Positions 36,042 through 48,430 of a stretch of 64,000 bases of DNA are shown here, piece after piece. Position 1 is the first letter of the stretch, and each line of letters begins with the position of its first letter. Under the pieces are notes generated by a model. It was not told where the DNA came from. It ran no database searches and saw nothing but the letters and a program-made list of their open reading frames with translations. The stretch lies in contig CM035152.1 in assembly GCA_020205615.1 (NCBI GenBank), positions 116,348,043 through 116,412,042 on the forward strand, in the 5' to 3' direction. Source of the DNA: Panax quinquefolius. Taxonomy: Eukaryota; Streptophyta; Magnoliopsida; Apiales; Araliaceae. A program made the position numbers and the translations under genes.

Positions 36042-38573
36042 TGTGACACCCCAAAATTAGGTATACGTCACCCATCTTGGGTCGCCACTTACATAGTACA
36101 TAAATTCAAATACAAACTTAATTATACATCCGTCAGTATAACATACGACAATACATAAATCGAGAGTTCTAATAAGAATATTGTCATTTAGACAATATCC
36201 ATACTCAAGGAGTCCTCATTACATTTATTGTCACACTATTTAACAGTAATAGTGAGGACTACTAATGCTATCTTCTGGACCATCACTCTTTTCCCCCTAC
36301 TCGTCGACTATATTCTCACTTCAAGAGAACAAAGGAAAGAAAGGGTGAGCTCAACTAGCCCAAGAAGAAATATTATAACTAAGATAATGCGTAATAAATT
36401 ATCAATACTCTTCAACAATGTTAAACCGATAAAATATAATAGACAAACCCGGTTTAATCTGCAGCCGAAATATGCAATCCATTAAAAGAGTCAAGTAGAA
36501 AATAAAGTCTACTATCTTTTAGGTTTTAAAAGGTTTTCATAAATTTTTATCACTAAGACTCGGTTTAATGAATAAACCACAATATCTAATCATCCCTCGC
36601 ACTACGGTCCAAGGATTTTCATCAAATTATCAATGGTCATGACTATACCAAATCACCCCGTAATAATCATACCAAACACTATCCATCAACGCATTACAAA
36701 GCCAATCGAGGACTTTTAACACATCATTTATAACAAGTCATGATTATACCGAATGATCCCCGTCATAATCATACTAAGTTCATCTATGCACGTAAGCCAA
36801 AGATAACATAATATAACATGAGGATGATGACAATGACATAATAATTCAATAAAACAAGTTCACGAATTAATTTATTCGTGAACTAATAACGTCCAAATTG
36901 TCAACATGATAATCGCTTTGTAGAGTAAAATTCAAGAATGATCGGAAGAATATTTCCATGAAAGATCTCGGATGAAACGCAAATATCAAGGATATTCTAC
37001 TAATTTCATGGAGTATGAAGTCAAAGTTTTAACCAACTGGGTATAATAAAGAATGGAATAATAAAAGAAATCACCATGCATGCGATAGATCACAGAAAAA
37101 GTTATTCCAACAGAATAATAATAACGGAACCGAAAGGTGAAATTCACCTGCAAGCGGGATGTTCCAACAATAATAATAAATGCGGAATAATAAATGATGG
37201 AACCTAGATCCAAGCGATAAGATGATGTATAAGATATTCCAATGAATAATAAAGACGGAATAATAAAAAATGGAACCAGTGCCGTGTAAAACACACGCAT
37301 GTGATATTCCAATGTAATAATAATAAAGATTTTAACCAGTCCAAGTAAAACACATGCATGTGATGTTCCAATGTATAATAATAAAGATTTAACCAGTCCT
37401 GTGTAAAACACATGCATGTGATGTTCCAATGTAATAATAGAAGAATGTCACCAAGTATAGGGTAAATCACAGATCAAAGTTATTCCAATGAATAAATAAG
37501 AATGGAATAACATAAGGATTTCACCAAGTATAGGGTACGCCGCATATACAAGTTATGTATAGGGTATGCCACTTTTACAAAGTTATTCCAATGAATAATA
37601 AAGAATGGAATAATGTAAGTTCTCTTCATGAATAAAAAGAATAACACCCCTTTACGGTACAACAAATAATATTCCCTACCTTAAAGAATCAATATTGGAA
37701 AAGTGAAGTAGCGTAATACTTTTCTTCTTTCTCTCTATAGTTTCTCTCTTTAGCTTCTCTCTATAATTTCTCTCTCTAGAGTTTCAAAGAATTGGTAAGA
37801 AAATAATGAAGGAATGAGCTTCTATTTATAGGAAAATAGAATGCATAGTAATTAATCCATGAACTATTCCAGATTGATTTACTTTTAATCGACGATCCAT
37901 ATTTAAAGCAAAATCTTTTAAATAAAATATCATATATTCTATTTATATAAAAAACATTTTACTATGCAAACACTATGCAACACTATGCAAAACACTACAA
38001 AAAACACTATGCAACACTATGCATAATAAAATATAATATATTCTATTTATAGAATAACTTTAATAAAGTATTATGTTTTATATAAAAGATGTTTCGCTTT
38101 TTATTACGTTAATAATACGAATAAAACAAAAAACGTCATTATCGCTATAATAATTCATATTATTAATCGCAATGATAATGGAATCAAACCGAGTGACTTC
38201 TCACATAAGCATCAATAATCAATACCGGTGTGTTACTATGCAACCACACGATTCATCGTATTTTTACTACCGAGTAGTTCAACAATGATCAACCAGTAAA
38301 ACTTCCGCCATTATTTCAATAAAATATTTTTGTCGCTTTCTCGATCCGACAATAATTACATTGTAGGGTCCACCAATGATTGAGTAGTTGTACGAATATT
38401 CCCTCGCTAAACCGAATATTCCCGACCAATCGAATATAATATAACCACTTGCATACTTTGCAAAATTTATAAATACCACCCACAACTATAATATTATCTC
38501 AAATTCACACCATAATATTAAAAATTATTTCGACAAAATTTAAATCTTTATTGATAAAATCTGGGGTCTCACA
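36042..38573 (-). repeat. 3' LTR of B1
   Basis: 2532 bp, TGTGACACC...GGGGTCTCACA. TATA (minus) CTATAAATAG at 37822-37831 with CTCTCTC-rich leader. It contains a tandem array at 36985-37620. It differs from the 42649-45155 LTR mainly by clustered short indels. Confidence 0.92.
36985..37620 (-). repeat. Hairpin-bearing tandem array in B1 3' LTR
   Basis: Units of about 55-65 bp: AATAATAAAG, AACCAGTCC, TGTGTAAAACACA (5-bp stem), CATGCATGTGATGTTCC. Neighbouring units have TTATTCC / GGAATAA arms. Equivalent arrays are at 43620-44215, 29200-29720 and 23735-23990. Confidence 0.82.
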
Positions 38574-40520
38574 TCTCCCTCCTTATGGAATTTCAGCCCT
38601 CCGAAATTAGGGTACGCGATACAGTATGATAAAGAGGTGAGGATACCTTGAATACCTTTATCGTTGAAAACATTAAATTCATCTTTTTGCAATCCCACCA
38701 AAGATATTCATTAACAATTCATCTTTGCACTACAAGCCAAAGATATACAACTCAGAAAACCAATAATGCCGAGACTCGACTTAATAGTATCACGACCACG
38801 AATTATCCATGCACTCATCGGCGTGGATATTCGTGTTTTTAATTACTACCATGATTATACCGAATAATCCTTGGTCATAATCATACCAAGTCTATCAATG
38901 CACTACTGACGAAAGATGACTTTTACCACATCCATGAATTAATATTTCATTGCTTGAGACTCACTCAATAATTAATCCATATCATCGAATCATCCCCGCA
39001 TTACGTGCCAAGGATATTCATTAGTATCACGACCACGAATTATCCATACACTACTACCAAAGATAATCGTGTATTCATTAAGTATCACGACCACAAATTA
39101 TCCATGCACCACGTACCAAAGATAATCGTGTATTCATTAGTATCACGACCACAATTATCCATGCACTACGTACCAAAGATAATCGTGTATTCATTAGTAT
39201 CACGACCACAATTTATCCATGCACTACGTGCCAAAGATAATCGTGTTTTCAATTACGGTCATGATTATACCCAACAATCCTCGGTCATAATCATACCAAG
39301 TCCATCTATGCACGTGAGCCACGTATGACTTTCAACATAATATAAGCATGAGGATCATGTCAATGATATAAAGAATCAATCAAATGAGATAAAGGATAAA
39401 TATTAAACATTTATAATATAATTTATCCAGATTCAAGAATATCCCCATGTTATCAATCACTTAATAATCTTATAATCTAATATCATTAATATTATAACAA
39501 TATTTTAATCACTTAAATTTATAAACAATTTATTTCAATTGTTTACGCTTTTTCCATATAATGCATTTAATCATTCAAAATGCCATACTATAAGATATCA
39601 TCACCAATGATCAAATCCTCATCAAAAAATATGATATACTCTATATAGGATTCTCTAGCCATAAAATCCTATTTTTCCAATTTTGTTACTTCACATAACA
39701 TATTTAACTCATATGTTCGTAATTCAAACTATTTTATGAAAAATATCAACTTTCAGTTCCAAAAATATTTCTTTTCTGGAATTTAGCATAATATAGTCCC
39801 ATAATGAAAATATATTTTCTCGAAATTTTTAAAATTTATTTACTATTTTTCAAAAATCAATTTCTAATTAATTCCTTAAGAAATTTGCTACCTCAAGTTT
39901 AACTCCAAAATTCCCAAATCTTAGCACGACCTTACACATGTTAATGTGAGCCTCAGCTTTAAATTTCATGATCATCTGAGTTTGTAGAACTCCTGTTATA
40001 GCATTTTTCACGAAAATCCTAAATATTGAAATGATCATAACTTGCTCATTTTAAGTCGGAAAGAGCTCATTTTTGGACACGATGTTCTTTATACCATATA
40101 CTTTTATGTCCCAAAAGGCCTGAATTTTTCTCACTAATTAAGTGGCCAAACATCCCTTACAAAAAATGTGGCATGACTTTTTGGACATTTTGAAGTTTTG
40201 ACTCCTTTACTAAAATCACCCACACGAAAATCTACAACACCTTTTCAATGATTCCACTTGGATTAGTTAGGTAACTCATAGATCTAACTCTAGAACTTGA
40301 CCACACTCAAAAATTCAAAATATAATAGGAGATTTGGTCAATTGATTTCATGTTACGCTTTTTCACCAAAATCGGTTTTTAACTCCTTGTGATTTTTAAG
40401 AAACTTTCATGTTTTCACATACTAACCAACATAACTTATCATAACACTTACTAATACCACGTATACCCATGATTTTCATTAGTCCAATGCTTTTATTATG
40501 ACTTTCATCATAAACCACGA
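38574..40520 (-). other. Integrase stub and LTR-derived block inside B1
   Basis: 38574-38660 matches the integrase C-terminal end of B2 (TCTCCCTCCTTATG onward). 38670-40510 is then LTR sequence of the longer B2 type (compare 27680-29180), not internal sequence, and at about 40520 it switches to RT-coding sequence (GTTGAAGAAATATTTGAGGG). So LTR material replaced most of pol. Confidence 0.75.
39003..39251. repeat. ~58-bp tandem repeat, four copies
   Basis: Unit core: TAGTATCACGACCACAA, TTATCCATGCACTACG, CCAAAGATAATCGTG. Four nearly identical copies plus a diverged one near 38785-38840. The long open frame across it is a by-product of the repeat length, not a gene. Confidence 0.9.
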
Positions 40521-42390
40521 AAGCTGCTCATTTTAGTTGAAGAAATATTTGAGGGTTTAAGAAATGGGTTTTGTATCTTTGGGGTCAATACTTAAATTCG
40601 ATTTCACGCTCTAAGTAGGCTAAGAAGTCTTCAAGAATACGCCAGAAATTTATTAATAATAGAAATATCATTCAAAATCGTGACTTCATCCAAGACTTGG
40701 ATAGTACGTCACATTGATACCAACTGTGACTTCTATCCCTTAACCTAGAGATAGCACCTCACAATGATACCTATAAACTTGCCATCTTCATTCACGATGT
40801 CGCCTACGTAAAGTCCTCCGGCTTCGGCATTCCACACAAGGAAGTCAACAACGAAAGGTTCGGGGCTCTTTACTTATGGCTTGATATGACAATAATTGAC
40901 TTTAGTAATTTGGTTACTTGAATTCGCATAACAAAGTTGGTTATGAATATAAAAGCTAACAACCTTACTGAAAAGCATGATGATTAGATAACCAATTGAT
41001 TCCTAAAATCACATCAAAGACCAGTATTTTAAAAAAAAATAAGATCGACAAGTAACGTGAAAGTGTTTATTTGAATCAAACAAGATTTAAAAACAGTAGA
41101 GGTAACAAAGGCTCCTACTAACAAAGTTTCAACCATTAAGTCAAAGTCTAACTTCTCCGGAGTCAAATTTAAACGTTGAACACAACTAGGTGAAATAAAA
41201 AGAGTGGGTAGAACGGTATTCAACACTTGGTATAGACTTCAGAAGAGCTTATGATTAACTTACCCGTGATAATTTTATTCGTGTTCCTCGTCACGAGAAA
41301 AAAACGCCTCTCTTAAACTACGGCTGCTTTGGTTTGTCTGGGATGACCTTTGGTGCCTCCATCCTAGTTGAATTTGTCTTCTGAAACGACAAAATCGAGC
41401 TAAGTGACCTTCTTCCACAATTATAACATGCTTTGACTAAGGCATAAGCAGCAGCTTCGATCGATGTGTCCTCTCCTCCGCATTTGAAGCATATGATAGG
41501 TGGTCTTTCTCCTTCCTTAACAACGGGTGCTGGTGCTGACGTCTTTCCATCATTGTTGAATTTCCTCTTCTTGAAATTTCCATTCCTATTATCTTGGCCA
41601 TGGTTACCACCGAAATGATAATTTCCCCCATGATGGTTATCGTTGTTCAGATGGTCGTTGCCACCGGTATGATTATTATTGTGTTGTTGGTCGTTACCTT
41701 TTGGTTGTGCTGACTCATTATCGCGCTCCAATAACTGAGTCCTATTCACAATATCTGAATACAAACAAAGTTTATGAGAAATTTGGTATTGACGTATACC
41801 GGGTTTCAAACCTCTTAAAAACATTCGCGTCATTCGCTCCTCATTATCGACCAAATGGGATGCAAACCGAGATAACTCGCAAACTTAGCCTCATCATTGT
41901 GACACTGGCCATATTATTTTGCTCCACTTGATAAACTCCACCTCCTTCATGTGACGAATACTTTCGGAAAGTACTTGTCATTGAATGTACTCTTGGAACT
42001 TCTCCCAAGACATCTTGAGTATGTCGGTCTGGTACGTTTTACGCTGATTCCCACCAAAGAATCTTCCTTTCGCGCAACATAAAGGTGGCAAATGGAACCT
42101 TTTGCTCCTTCTGAGCATCCCAAGACATCAAATATCTTGGTGATACTGCTTTAACCACGCTCTCGCCTTAAGTGGTTCTCGCTTTCCCAAAAACTCCGGT
42201 GGTCCCACTCCTTGAATCGCTTAATGGTGACCGAGTAGGTTGCCATTATTTTCACACGCTTTATGAATGGGAGCCATTCGCCGTCGATGTCGCATGAATT
42301 CTAAAAACTCCTAAACATACAAATGCTCGTCATTTGATCAATGTTGTTGTTTACGAGGATTATCGCCATCCTGCCAGCACATTGTCCTCC
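40521..42390 (-). pseudogene. Gag-protease-RT front of B1
   Basis: Gag: HMKEVEFIKW-like start near 41950, DNEERMTRMFLRGLKPGIRQ, DIVNRTQLLERDNESAQ, then an Asn/His/Gly-rich linker with KKRKFN and a nucleocapsid with CFKCGG and CYNCGRRS near 41400-41490 (a finger split by a short insertion). Protease remnant: FISPSCVQRLNLTPEKLDFDL at about 41120-41190. RT front near 40560-40640. Frames are broken at each joint. The gag block 41318-41854 is the longest open piece. Confidence 0.83.
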
Positions 42391-42627
42391 GATTATTGAT
42401 CTGTGGAGAATCAACAGCCTCCTCATGCTCCATTGCTATTCTCAACATTCTCGAATGCCATTTTCAAACATTGCCACAAAATAAGGGTTAATTGACATGT
42501 CACATATTATCCCTATACACCGAATTCACCAATTAAATACCAAATAAACTTAGGTAGGTCATACTAGCGAAGGAATTTCTCGCTCTCCTCCTAGTTCTTA
42601 TCTCACATCTTAGCCAGTGGATCATAT

Positions 42628-42648
42628 CCCTAAGCTCGATACCAACCG
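42628..42648 (-). other. Primer binding site of B1
   Basis: Minus strand directly after the 5' LTR: GGTTGGTATCGAGCTTAG, close to TGGTATCAGAGC (initiator tRNA-Met) with one base missing. Confidence 0.65.
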
Positions 42649-45155
42649 TGACACCCCCAAAAATTAGGTATACGTCACCCATCTTGGGTCGCCACTTACA
42701 TAGTACATAAATTCAAATACAAACTTAATTATACATCCGTCAGATAACATACGACAATACATAAATCGAGAGTTCTAATAAGAATATTGTCATTTAGACA
42801 ATATCCATACTCAAGGAGTCCTCATTACATTTATTGTCACACTATTTAATGTAATAGTGAGGACTACTAATGCTATCTTCGGACCATCACTCTTTTCCCC
42901 GACTCGTCCCAAATTTATATTCTCACTTCCCAGAAGAGAACAAAGGAAAGAAAGGGTGAGCTCAACTAGCCCAAAGAAGAAATATTATAACTAAGATAAT
43001 GCGTAATAAATTATCAATAGTCTTCAACAATGTTAAACCGATAAAATACAATAGACAACCGGTTTAATCTGCAAATGAAATATGCAATCCATTAAAAGAG
43101 TCAAGTAGAAAATAAAGTCTACTATCTTTTAAGTTTTAAAAGGTTTTCATAAATTTTATCACTAAGACTCGGTTTAATGAATAAACCACAATATCTAATC
43201 ATCCTCGCACTACTTGGCCAAGGATTTTTATCAAATTATCAATGGTCATAACTATACCAAATCACCCCTGGTCATAATCATACCAAAAACTATCCATCAC
43301 TACATTACAGGCCACTGAGGACTTTTATCACATCATTTATAACAAGCCATGATTATACCGAATGATCCCTGGTCATAATCATACTAAGTTCATCTATGCA
43401 CGTAAGCCAAAGATAACATAATATAACATGAGGATGATGACAATGACATAATAATTCAATAAAACAAGTTCACGAATTAATTTATTCAGAACTAATAACG
43501 TCCAAATTGTCAACATGATCTTGCTTTGTAGAGTAAAAATTCAAGAATGATCAAGAATATTTCCATGAAAAGATATCGATGAAACGCAAATATCAAGGAT
43601 ATTCTACTAATTTCATGGAGTATAGAAGTCAAAGTTTTAACCAACCGGGTATAATAAAGAATGGAATAACAAAAGAAATCACCATGCATGCGATGAGATC
43701 GCATGCTGTGTTATTCCAATGTAATAATAATAACGGAACCGTGTCGGTGAAATTCACAATCACAAGATGTTCCAATGTAATAATAAATGATGGAACCAGT
43801 CCTACAGATAAAGATGCATGTGATATTCCACGTAATAATAAAGACTTTAATAATAAAAATGGAACCAGTGTCCGTGTAAAACACACGCATGTGATATTCT
43901 AACGAATAATAATAAAGAAAGCGGAACCGTGTCCTGTAAAACACACGCATGTGATGTTCCAAATGTAATAATAATAAAGATTTTAACTAGGTCCTGTAAA
44001 ACACACGCATGTGATGTTCCAAATGTAATAATAGAAGAATGTCACCAAGTATAGGGATTCACAGATACAAAAGTTATTCCAATGTAATAAATAAGAATGG
44101 AATAACATAAGGATTTCACCAAGTATAGGGTATGCCATATACAAGTTATGTATAGGGTATGCCACTTTTTACAAGTTATTCCAATGTAATAATAAAGAAT
44201 GGAATAATGTAAGTTCTCTTCATGAATAAGAAAGAATAACACTTTTACTTGCACAACAAATAATATTCCCACCTTAAAGAACTAAATATTGGAAAAGTGA
44301 AGTAGCGATATACTTTTCTTCTTTCTCTCTATAGTTTCTCTCTCTTTAGCTTCTCTCTATAATTTCTCTCTCTAGTTTCAAAGAATTCGTAAGAAAATAA
44401 TGAAGGAATGAGCTTCTATTTATAGGAAAATAGAATGCATAGTAATTAATCCATGAATTCATCTGCATTGATTTACTTTAATCGACGGTCCATATTTAAA
44501 GCAAAATCTTTTAAATAAAATATCATATATTCTATTTATATAAAAATATTTTACTATGCAAACACTATTCAACACTATGCAAAAAACACTATGCAACACT
44601 ATGCATAATAAAATATAATATATTCTATTTATAGAATAACTTTAATAAAGTATTCTGCTTTTATATAAAAGATGTTTCTATTTTATTACGTTAATAATAC
44701 TGAATAAAATAAAACGTCATTATCGCTATAATAATTCATATTATTAATCGACAATAATGGAATCAAACCGAGTGACTTCTCACATAAGCATCAATAATCA
44801 ATACCGCGTGTCTACTTATGCAACCACACGTATTATCGTATTTTTACTACCGAGTAGTTCAACAAGATCAACCAGAAAACTTCCGCCATTATTTCAATAA
44901 AATATTTTTGTCGCTTTCTCAATCCGGCTAATAATTTCATTATGGGTCCACCAATGATTGAGCCGCCAGTATTTAATATTCCCTCGCTAAACCGAATATT
45001 CCCCACCAATCGAATATAATATAACCACTTGCATACTTTGCAAAAATTTATAAATACCACCCAATAACTATAATATTATCTCAAATTCACACCATAATAT
45101 TAAAAATTATTTCGACAAAATTTAAATCTTTATTGATAAAATCTGGGGTCTCACA
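42649..45155 (-). repeat. 5' LTR of B1
   Basis: 2507 bp; outer end GGGGTCTCACA adjoining the ATACG duplication. TATA (minus) at 44416-44425. A perfect 9-bp stem GCATGCGAT/ATCGCATGC lies at 43686-43706. Confidence 0.92.
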
Positions 45156-45160
45156 ATACG
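45156..45160. repeat. Target-site duplication of B1, right
   Basis: ATACG after GGGGTCTCACA; protease coding of A-right resumes immediately. Confidence 0.93.
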
Positions 45161-45346
45161 GTGATCAAAGCTTTCTATAGATCCCGACAAAATTCCGTCA
45201 GAAAGATTGAGCTGCCAATTGAGATTGGCCCAAATACATTTAATGTCTCCTTCCACGTCCTCAAAATAGACTTAGGATATAACATGTTATTGGGTAGACC
45301 ATGGATACACATGGCTGGAGCCGTTCCCTCCACATTACATCAATAA
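45161..45346 (+). pseudogene. Protease of A-right, back part
   Basis: Open over about 60 codons with RKIELPIEIGPNTFNVSFHV and YNMLLGRPWIHMAGAVPS, the closing part of the Tat protease, ending at a TAA. With 35261-35664 it forms the protease once B1 is left out. Confidence 0.85.
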
Positions 45347-46056
45347 ATCAAGTACATTATCAACAATAGTCTAGTCACTGTCAACGTTGAGCCGGAATGT
45401 CCTGAACAAGGAGATCTTCCAATCATCAGTTTCAACTCCGAAGTTGAGCCGACCAGTTTTCATACTTTAGAAGTGAGCAACACTCAATATCAACCTATTG
45501 GAGCACCACTTTCCGTACCCAAAATTTCTGCCGAGGTTATGTCGGCCACACAAGAAATGATGTCATTGGGTCATTAGCCTAGACAAGGGCTTGGTAAAAA
45601 TCGCCAGGTATTAAGCACCCTATTCAAATGTCCAACAACCGGGATAGTTTCCGACTTCCACCACACAGTGCGATTCCTCAAACTTCACCACACTCACGAT
45701 TTATTCCATCTGCCGCATGGTACGAAATGACTGATCCAAAGAAGGTGCCAAATTTATGTTATGGCTATGCTATTTCCCAAGCCAAGACTGCTCAAAGCGA
45801 AAGAGGTGCTGATTCCTGATCCTAAAGTGGAAGAAAGGGAACAGAAACGCAAACATGACATCGCTTTGATGATGTTCAGCATACGCGTCATTGTTCATGA
45901 TGAACATACAAACCGATATACCCCAGACGATGATTACCCAGATATCATGGTTATAATTCGGGAGAAGGAGGACAATGACAACCCCTCCATCATTGTAGTC
46001 CATCAGGACTTTGCCCTCGACAATTGGAGTAGCACTCCATGCATTGGTCGATGAGG
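45347..46056 (+). pseudogene. Protease-RT linker of A-right
   Basis: Contains RVIVHDEHTNRYTPDDDYPD and a DNPSIIVVHQDFALDNW block, in 45761-46054, with close counterparts in A-left. A frameshift lies near 45760-45820. Function unknown. Confidence 0.7.
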
Positions 46057-46204
46057 GTAAAATGATCAAAAAATCCCTCTGCCCTGTAGATAACTTTAAT
46101 TGCTTTCTTTTCTATACAGTATAAGCAGTTATCTTATCAGTACATGCTAACACTTTGTATGATTAAATAGGAATATATTAAATGAAAGCATATTTTGATT
46201 TCAG
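46057..46204 (+). other. Putative protease-RT intron (A-right)
   Basis: GAGG|GTAAAATG ... TTTTGATTTCAG|GACTC, 148 nt, with stops in all frames and T-rich sequence. Ogre elements, also Tat lineage, have an intron at this position that is partly spliced. The match in A-left is 156 nt with a weaker acceptor. Confidence 0.55.
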
Positions 46205-47290
46205 GACTCTAAAATTAGAAGTGTCTGGACTTGTTGATGGTGTGCCTTCTCTCCACAAGGGTTATAACTTTGATGCAAAGTTGAACTCAGACTTGATGAA
46301 AATACAAAAGGACATTGAGACACCTCAGGAGATTAAGGAATAGGTCGCAGATAAACCTAAACCCAACCTTGACCAAACGACTTCTTTCAATCTGGGAACC
46401 TTAGAAAACCCTAAGCTAATCCAGATTGGTTCAGACCTCACTCCAAACCAATGGAATGACATGGTTGTGCTATTAACCCAATTCCAGGATGTGTTTGCAT
46501 GGTCTCATGAAGACATGGTGGGTCTGTCCACTGACATTATTCTTCATCGCCTTCCCGTTAAAAAGGATTCAAGACAATTAGGCAAAATCTCAGGCGATTA
46601 AAACTTGAGTGCAGTTTAAAAGTCAAAGAAGAAATTATGAAACAATTTCAAGCTGGCATTATCATGGTGTCTACATATCTGGAGTGGATATCCAACATTG
46701 TTCTCATGCCTAAACCAGGAGGAAAGGTGCGAGTTTGCGTGGATTACCTGGATCTGAACAAAGCTTGCCTTAAAGATAGCTTTCCCGTACCTTTTATCCA
46801 CATTCTCATTGACAATAATTGCTCGATCTGACACGAACTCTTTTTATGGATTGCTTCAGCACGGTACCATCAAATTATGGTTGTTTGAGGAAGACCGTGA
46901 GAAAACTGCTTTCATCACACCTTGGGGAACTTTTTGCTACAGACGGTTGTCATTCGGCCTCATCAATGTCGGGGCAACCTACCAGCGAGCTATGATGGAT
47001 CTTTTCCATGATTTAATGCAGAAAGAGATAGAGATCTATTTGGATGACATCATCGTCAAATCCCAAAGGGAGGAAAACCACTTAGACCATCTCATAAAGT
47101 TATTCAACAGGTTGCGTAAGTACAACTTGAAGTTGAATCCAGCCAAGTGCGCCTTTGGTGTCAAATCAGGAAAGTTGCTAGGTTTCCTAGTCAACCACAA
47201 AGGGATTGACCTGGATCCCACCAAAATCCAAACCATCAAGGAAATGCCCGTTCCTCAAAAAAAGAAGGAAATACGGGAATTTTTGGGAAG
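46205..47290 (+). pseudogene. Reverse transcriptase of A-right
   Basis: Linker YNFDAKLNSDLMKIQKD (46270), then the RT: GGKVRVCVDYLDLNKACLKD (46720), FCYRRLSFGLINVGATYQRAM (46930), catalytic EIYLDDIIVKS (47030; usual form YVDD), and KLNPAKCAFGVKSGKLLGFLV (47130). A frameshift near 46810 separates fingers from palm, and a TAG sits near 46340. Confidence 0.9.
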
Positions 47291-47790
47291 AATCAACTTC
47301 ATTAGCAGGTTCATCTCTCAACTCACAGCAACCTGTGAGCCCATCTTCAAGTTTTTAAGGAAGAACTCCTCCATGAAATGGAATGATGAGTGCTAGAAAG
47401 CCTCCATTGCCATTAAAGAGCAGTTGGTTAACGCTCCTATTTTGGTACCTCCCAGGGATGATGTTCCCCTATTTATGTACCTGTCCATTAATGACAATGT
47501 CATGGGCTGCATGTTAGGGCAAAAAGACAATAGAGGCCAAGAACGAGCTATCTATTACCTCAGCAAGAGATTCAGCATTAGTGAACACATGTACATTCTG
47601 ATTGAGAAGACTTGTTGTGCTTTGGCATGGGCTTCCATGAGGTTACAACATTACCTCCATGGTCACACAACCCATCTCATATCCCGCGTGGATCCTCTCA
47701 AGTATGTGTTCAAGAAGCCCTTACTAAATTGTAGATTGTCTAGATGGCGCTTGATCCTACAAAGAATTGACATCGCTCTCACGTGACGCA
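47291..47790 (+). pseudogene. RT-linked RNase H of A-right
   Basis: FISRFISQLTATCEPIF then MKWNDEC, where TAG replaces Gln before KASIAIKEQL (47396). It continues with APILVPPRDDVPLFMYLS, GCMLGQKDNRGQERAIYYLS, YILIEKTCCALAWA and HGHTTHLIS. Close to A-left 7075-7533. Confidence 0.87.
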
Positions 47791-48430
47791 AAAAGTCTCC
47801 GTCCAAGGTCAAGAAATTGCGGATCAACTGGTCGCCGCACTTTTAGGGATTACAAACCTTGAAACATACTTCCCCGATGAAGGGTAATGAATTCAAAGAA
47901 CTCCATCAAGATGATGCATTCCACACATGGAAAATGTATTTTGATGGAGCTGTTAACGTAGAAGCCTCTGGAACTGGAGCAGTTCTAGTATCCCAGATGG
48001 GGAGCAGATCCCGTCCGTCCAAGTTGTAATTTGTCAAAGCATTACAACAATACAAATGAGTATGAAGGTCAGATGTATGGGACTAAAACTTTTTCATTCA
48101 ATGGGCATTAGACGGTTAATTATCTTTGGGGATTCCGAATTGGTAATCAAATAATCCACAGGAATCTATCAAACCAAAGAATTACATCTTCTGCCTTACC
48201 ATCGGCAAGTTGTACAGATGGCTTTAGAGTTCGAAGAAATCTCCTTTCTACACATTCCTCGCAATAGGAATGATTTTGTGGATGCACTAGCAACGATGGC
48301 CTCCTTGACTCACATTCCTAACAAGGAAAACATGTCAAGCATCACATTTGCCCTGCAAAAGGCCCCAGATTATGGAACTACGTTGAGAAGTATCTGATGA
48401 GCTACCTCCCATCCACAACCCTTGGTATCA
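47791..48430 (+). pseudogene. Archaeal-type RNase H (aRNH) of A-right
   Basis: WKMYFDGAVNVEASGTGAVL near 47930-47990 shows the first catalytic Asp and the Gly-rich turn. FLHIPRNRNDFVDALA-like residues are at 48245-48300. At least four stops or shifts lie between them. Diagnostic for Tat. Confidence 0.78.

Larger units (their letters stand above)
35665..45155 (-). mobile_element. Element B1: Tekay/Del-like Ty3 element with an extra LTR fragment
   Basis: TGTGACG...GGGGTCTCACA flanked by ATACG on both sides. Internal order on minus: LTR (42649-45155), primer site, gag (41318-about 42380), protease, RT front (about 40520), rearranged block, integrase stub (38574-38660), LTR (36042-38573), and then a further leader piece plus LTR start (35665-36041). 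RT, RNase H and most of integrase are lost. Same family as B2 and F. Confidence 0.9.

Noticed and set aside
37204..37665. Overlapping frames rich in HMRVFY-type repeats (also 43629-44272)
   Set aside because: They translate the LTR minisatellite; the periodic peptide comes from the DNA repeat.
39003..39328. Regular repeats resembling a CRISPR array and a 107-codon frame over them
   Set aside because: The whole ~58-bp unit is conserved, with no variable spacers; it is a tandem repeat in a plant LTR. The frame is a by-product.
41318..41854. Asn/His/Gly-rich protein as a prion-like or structural host protein
   Set aside because: It is flanked by gag residues (LRGLKPGIRQ) and a Cys-rich finger, the usual linker of Tekay-like Gag.
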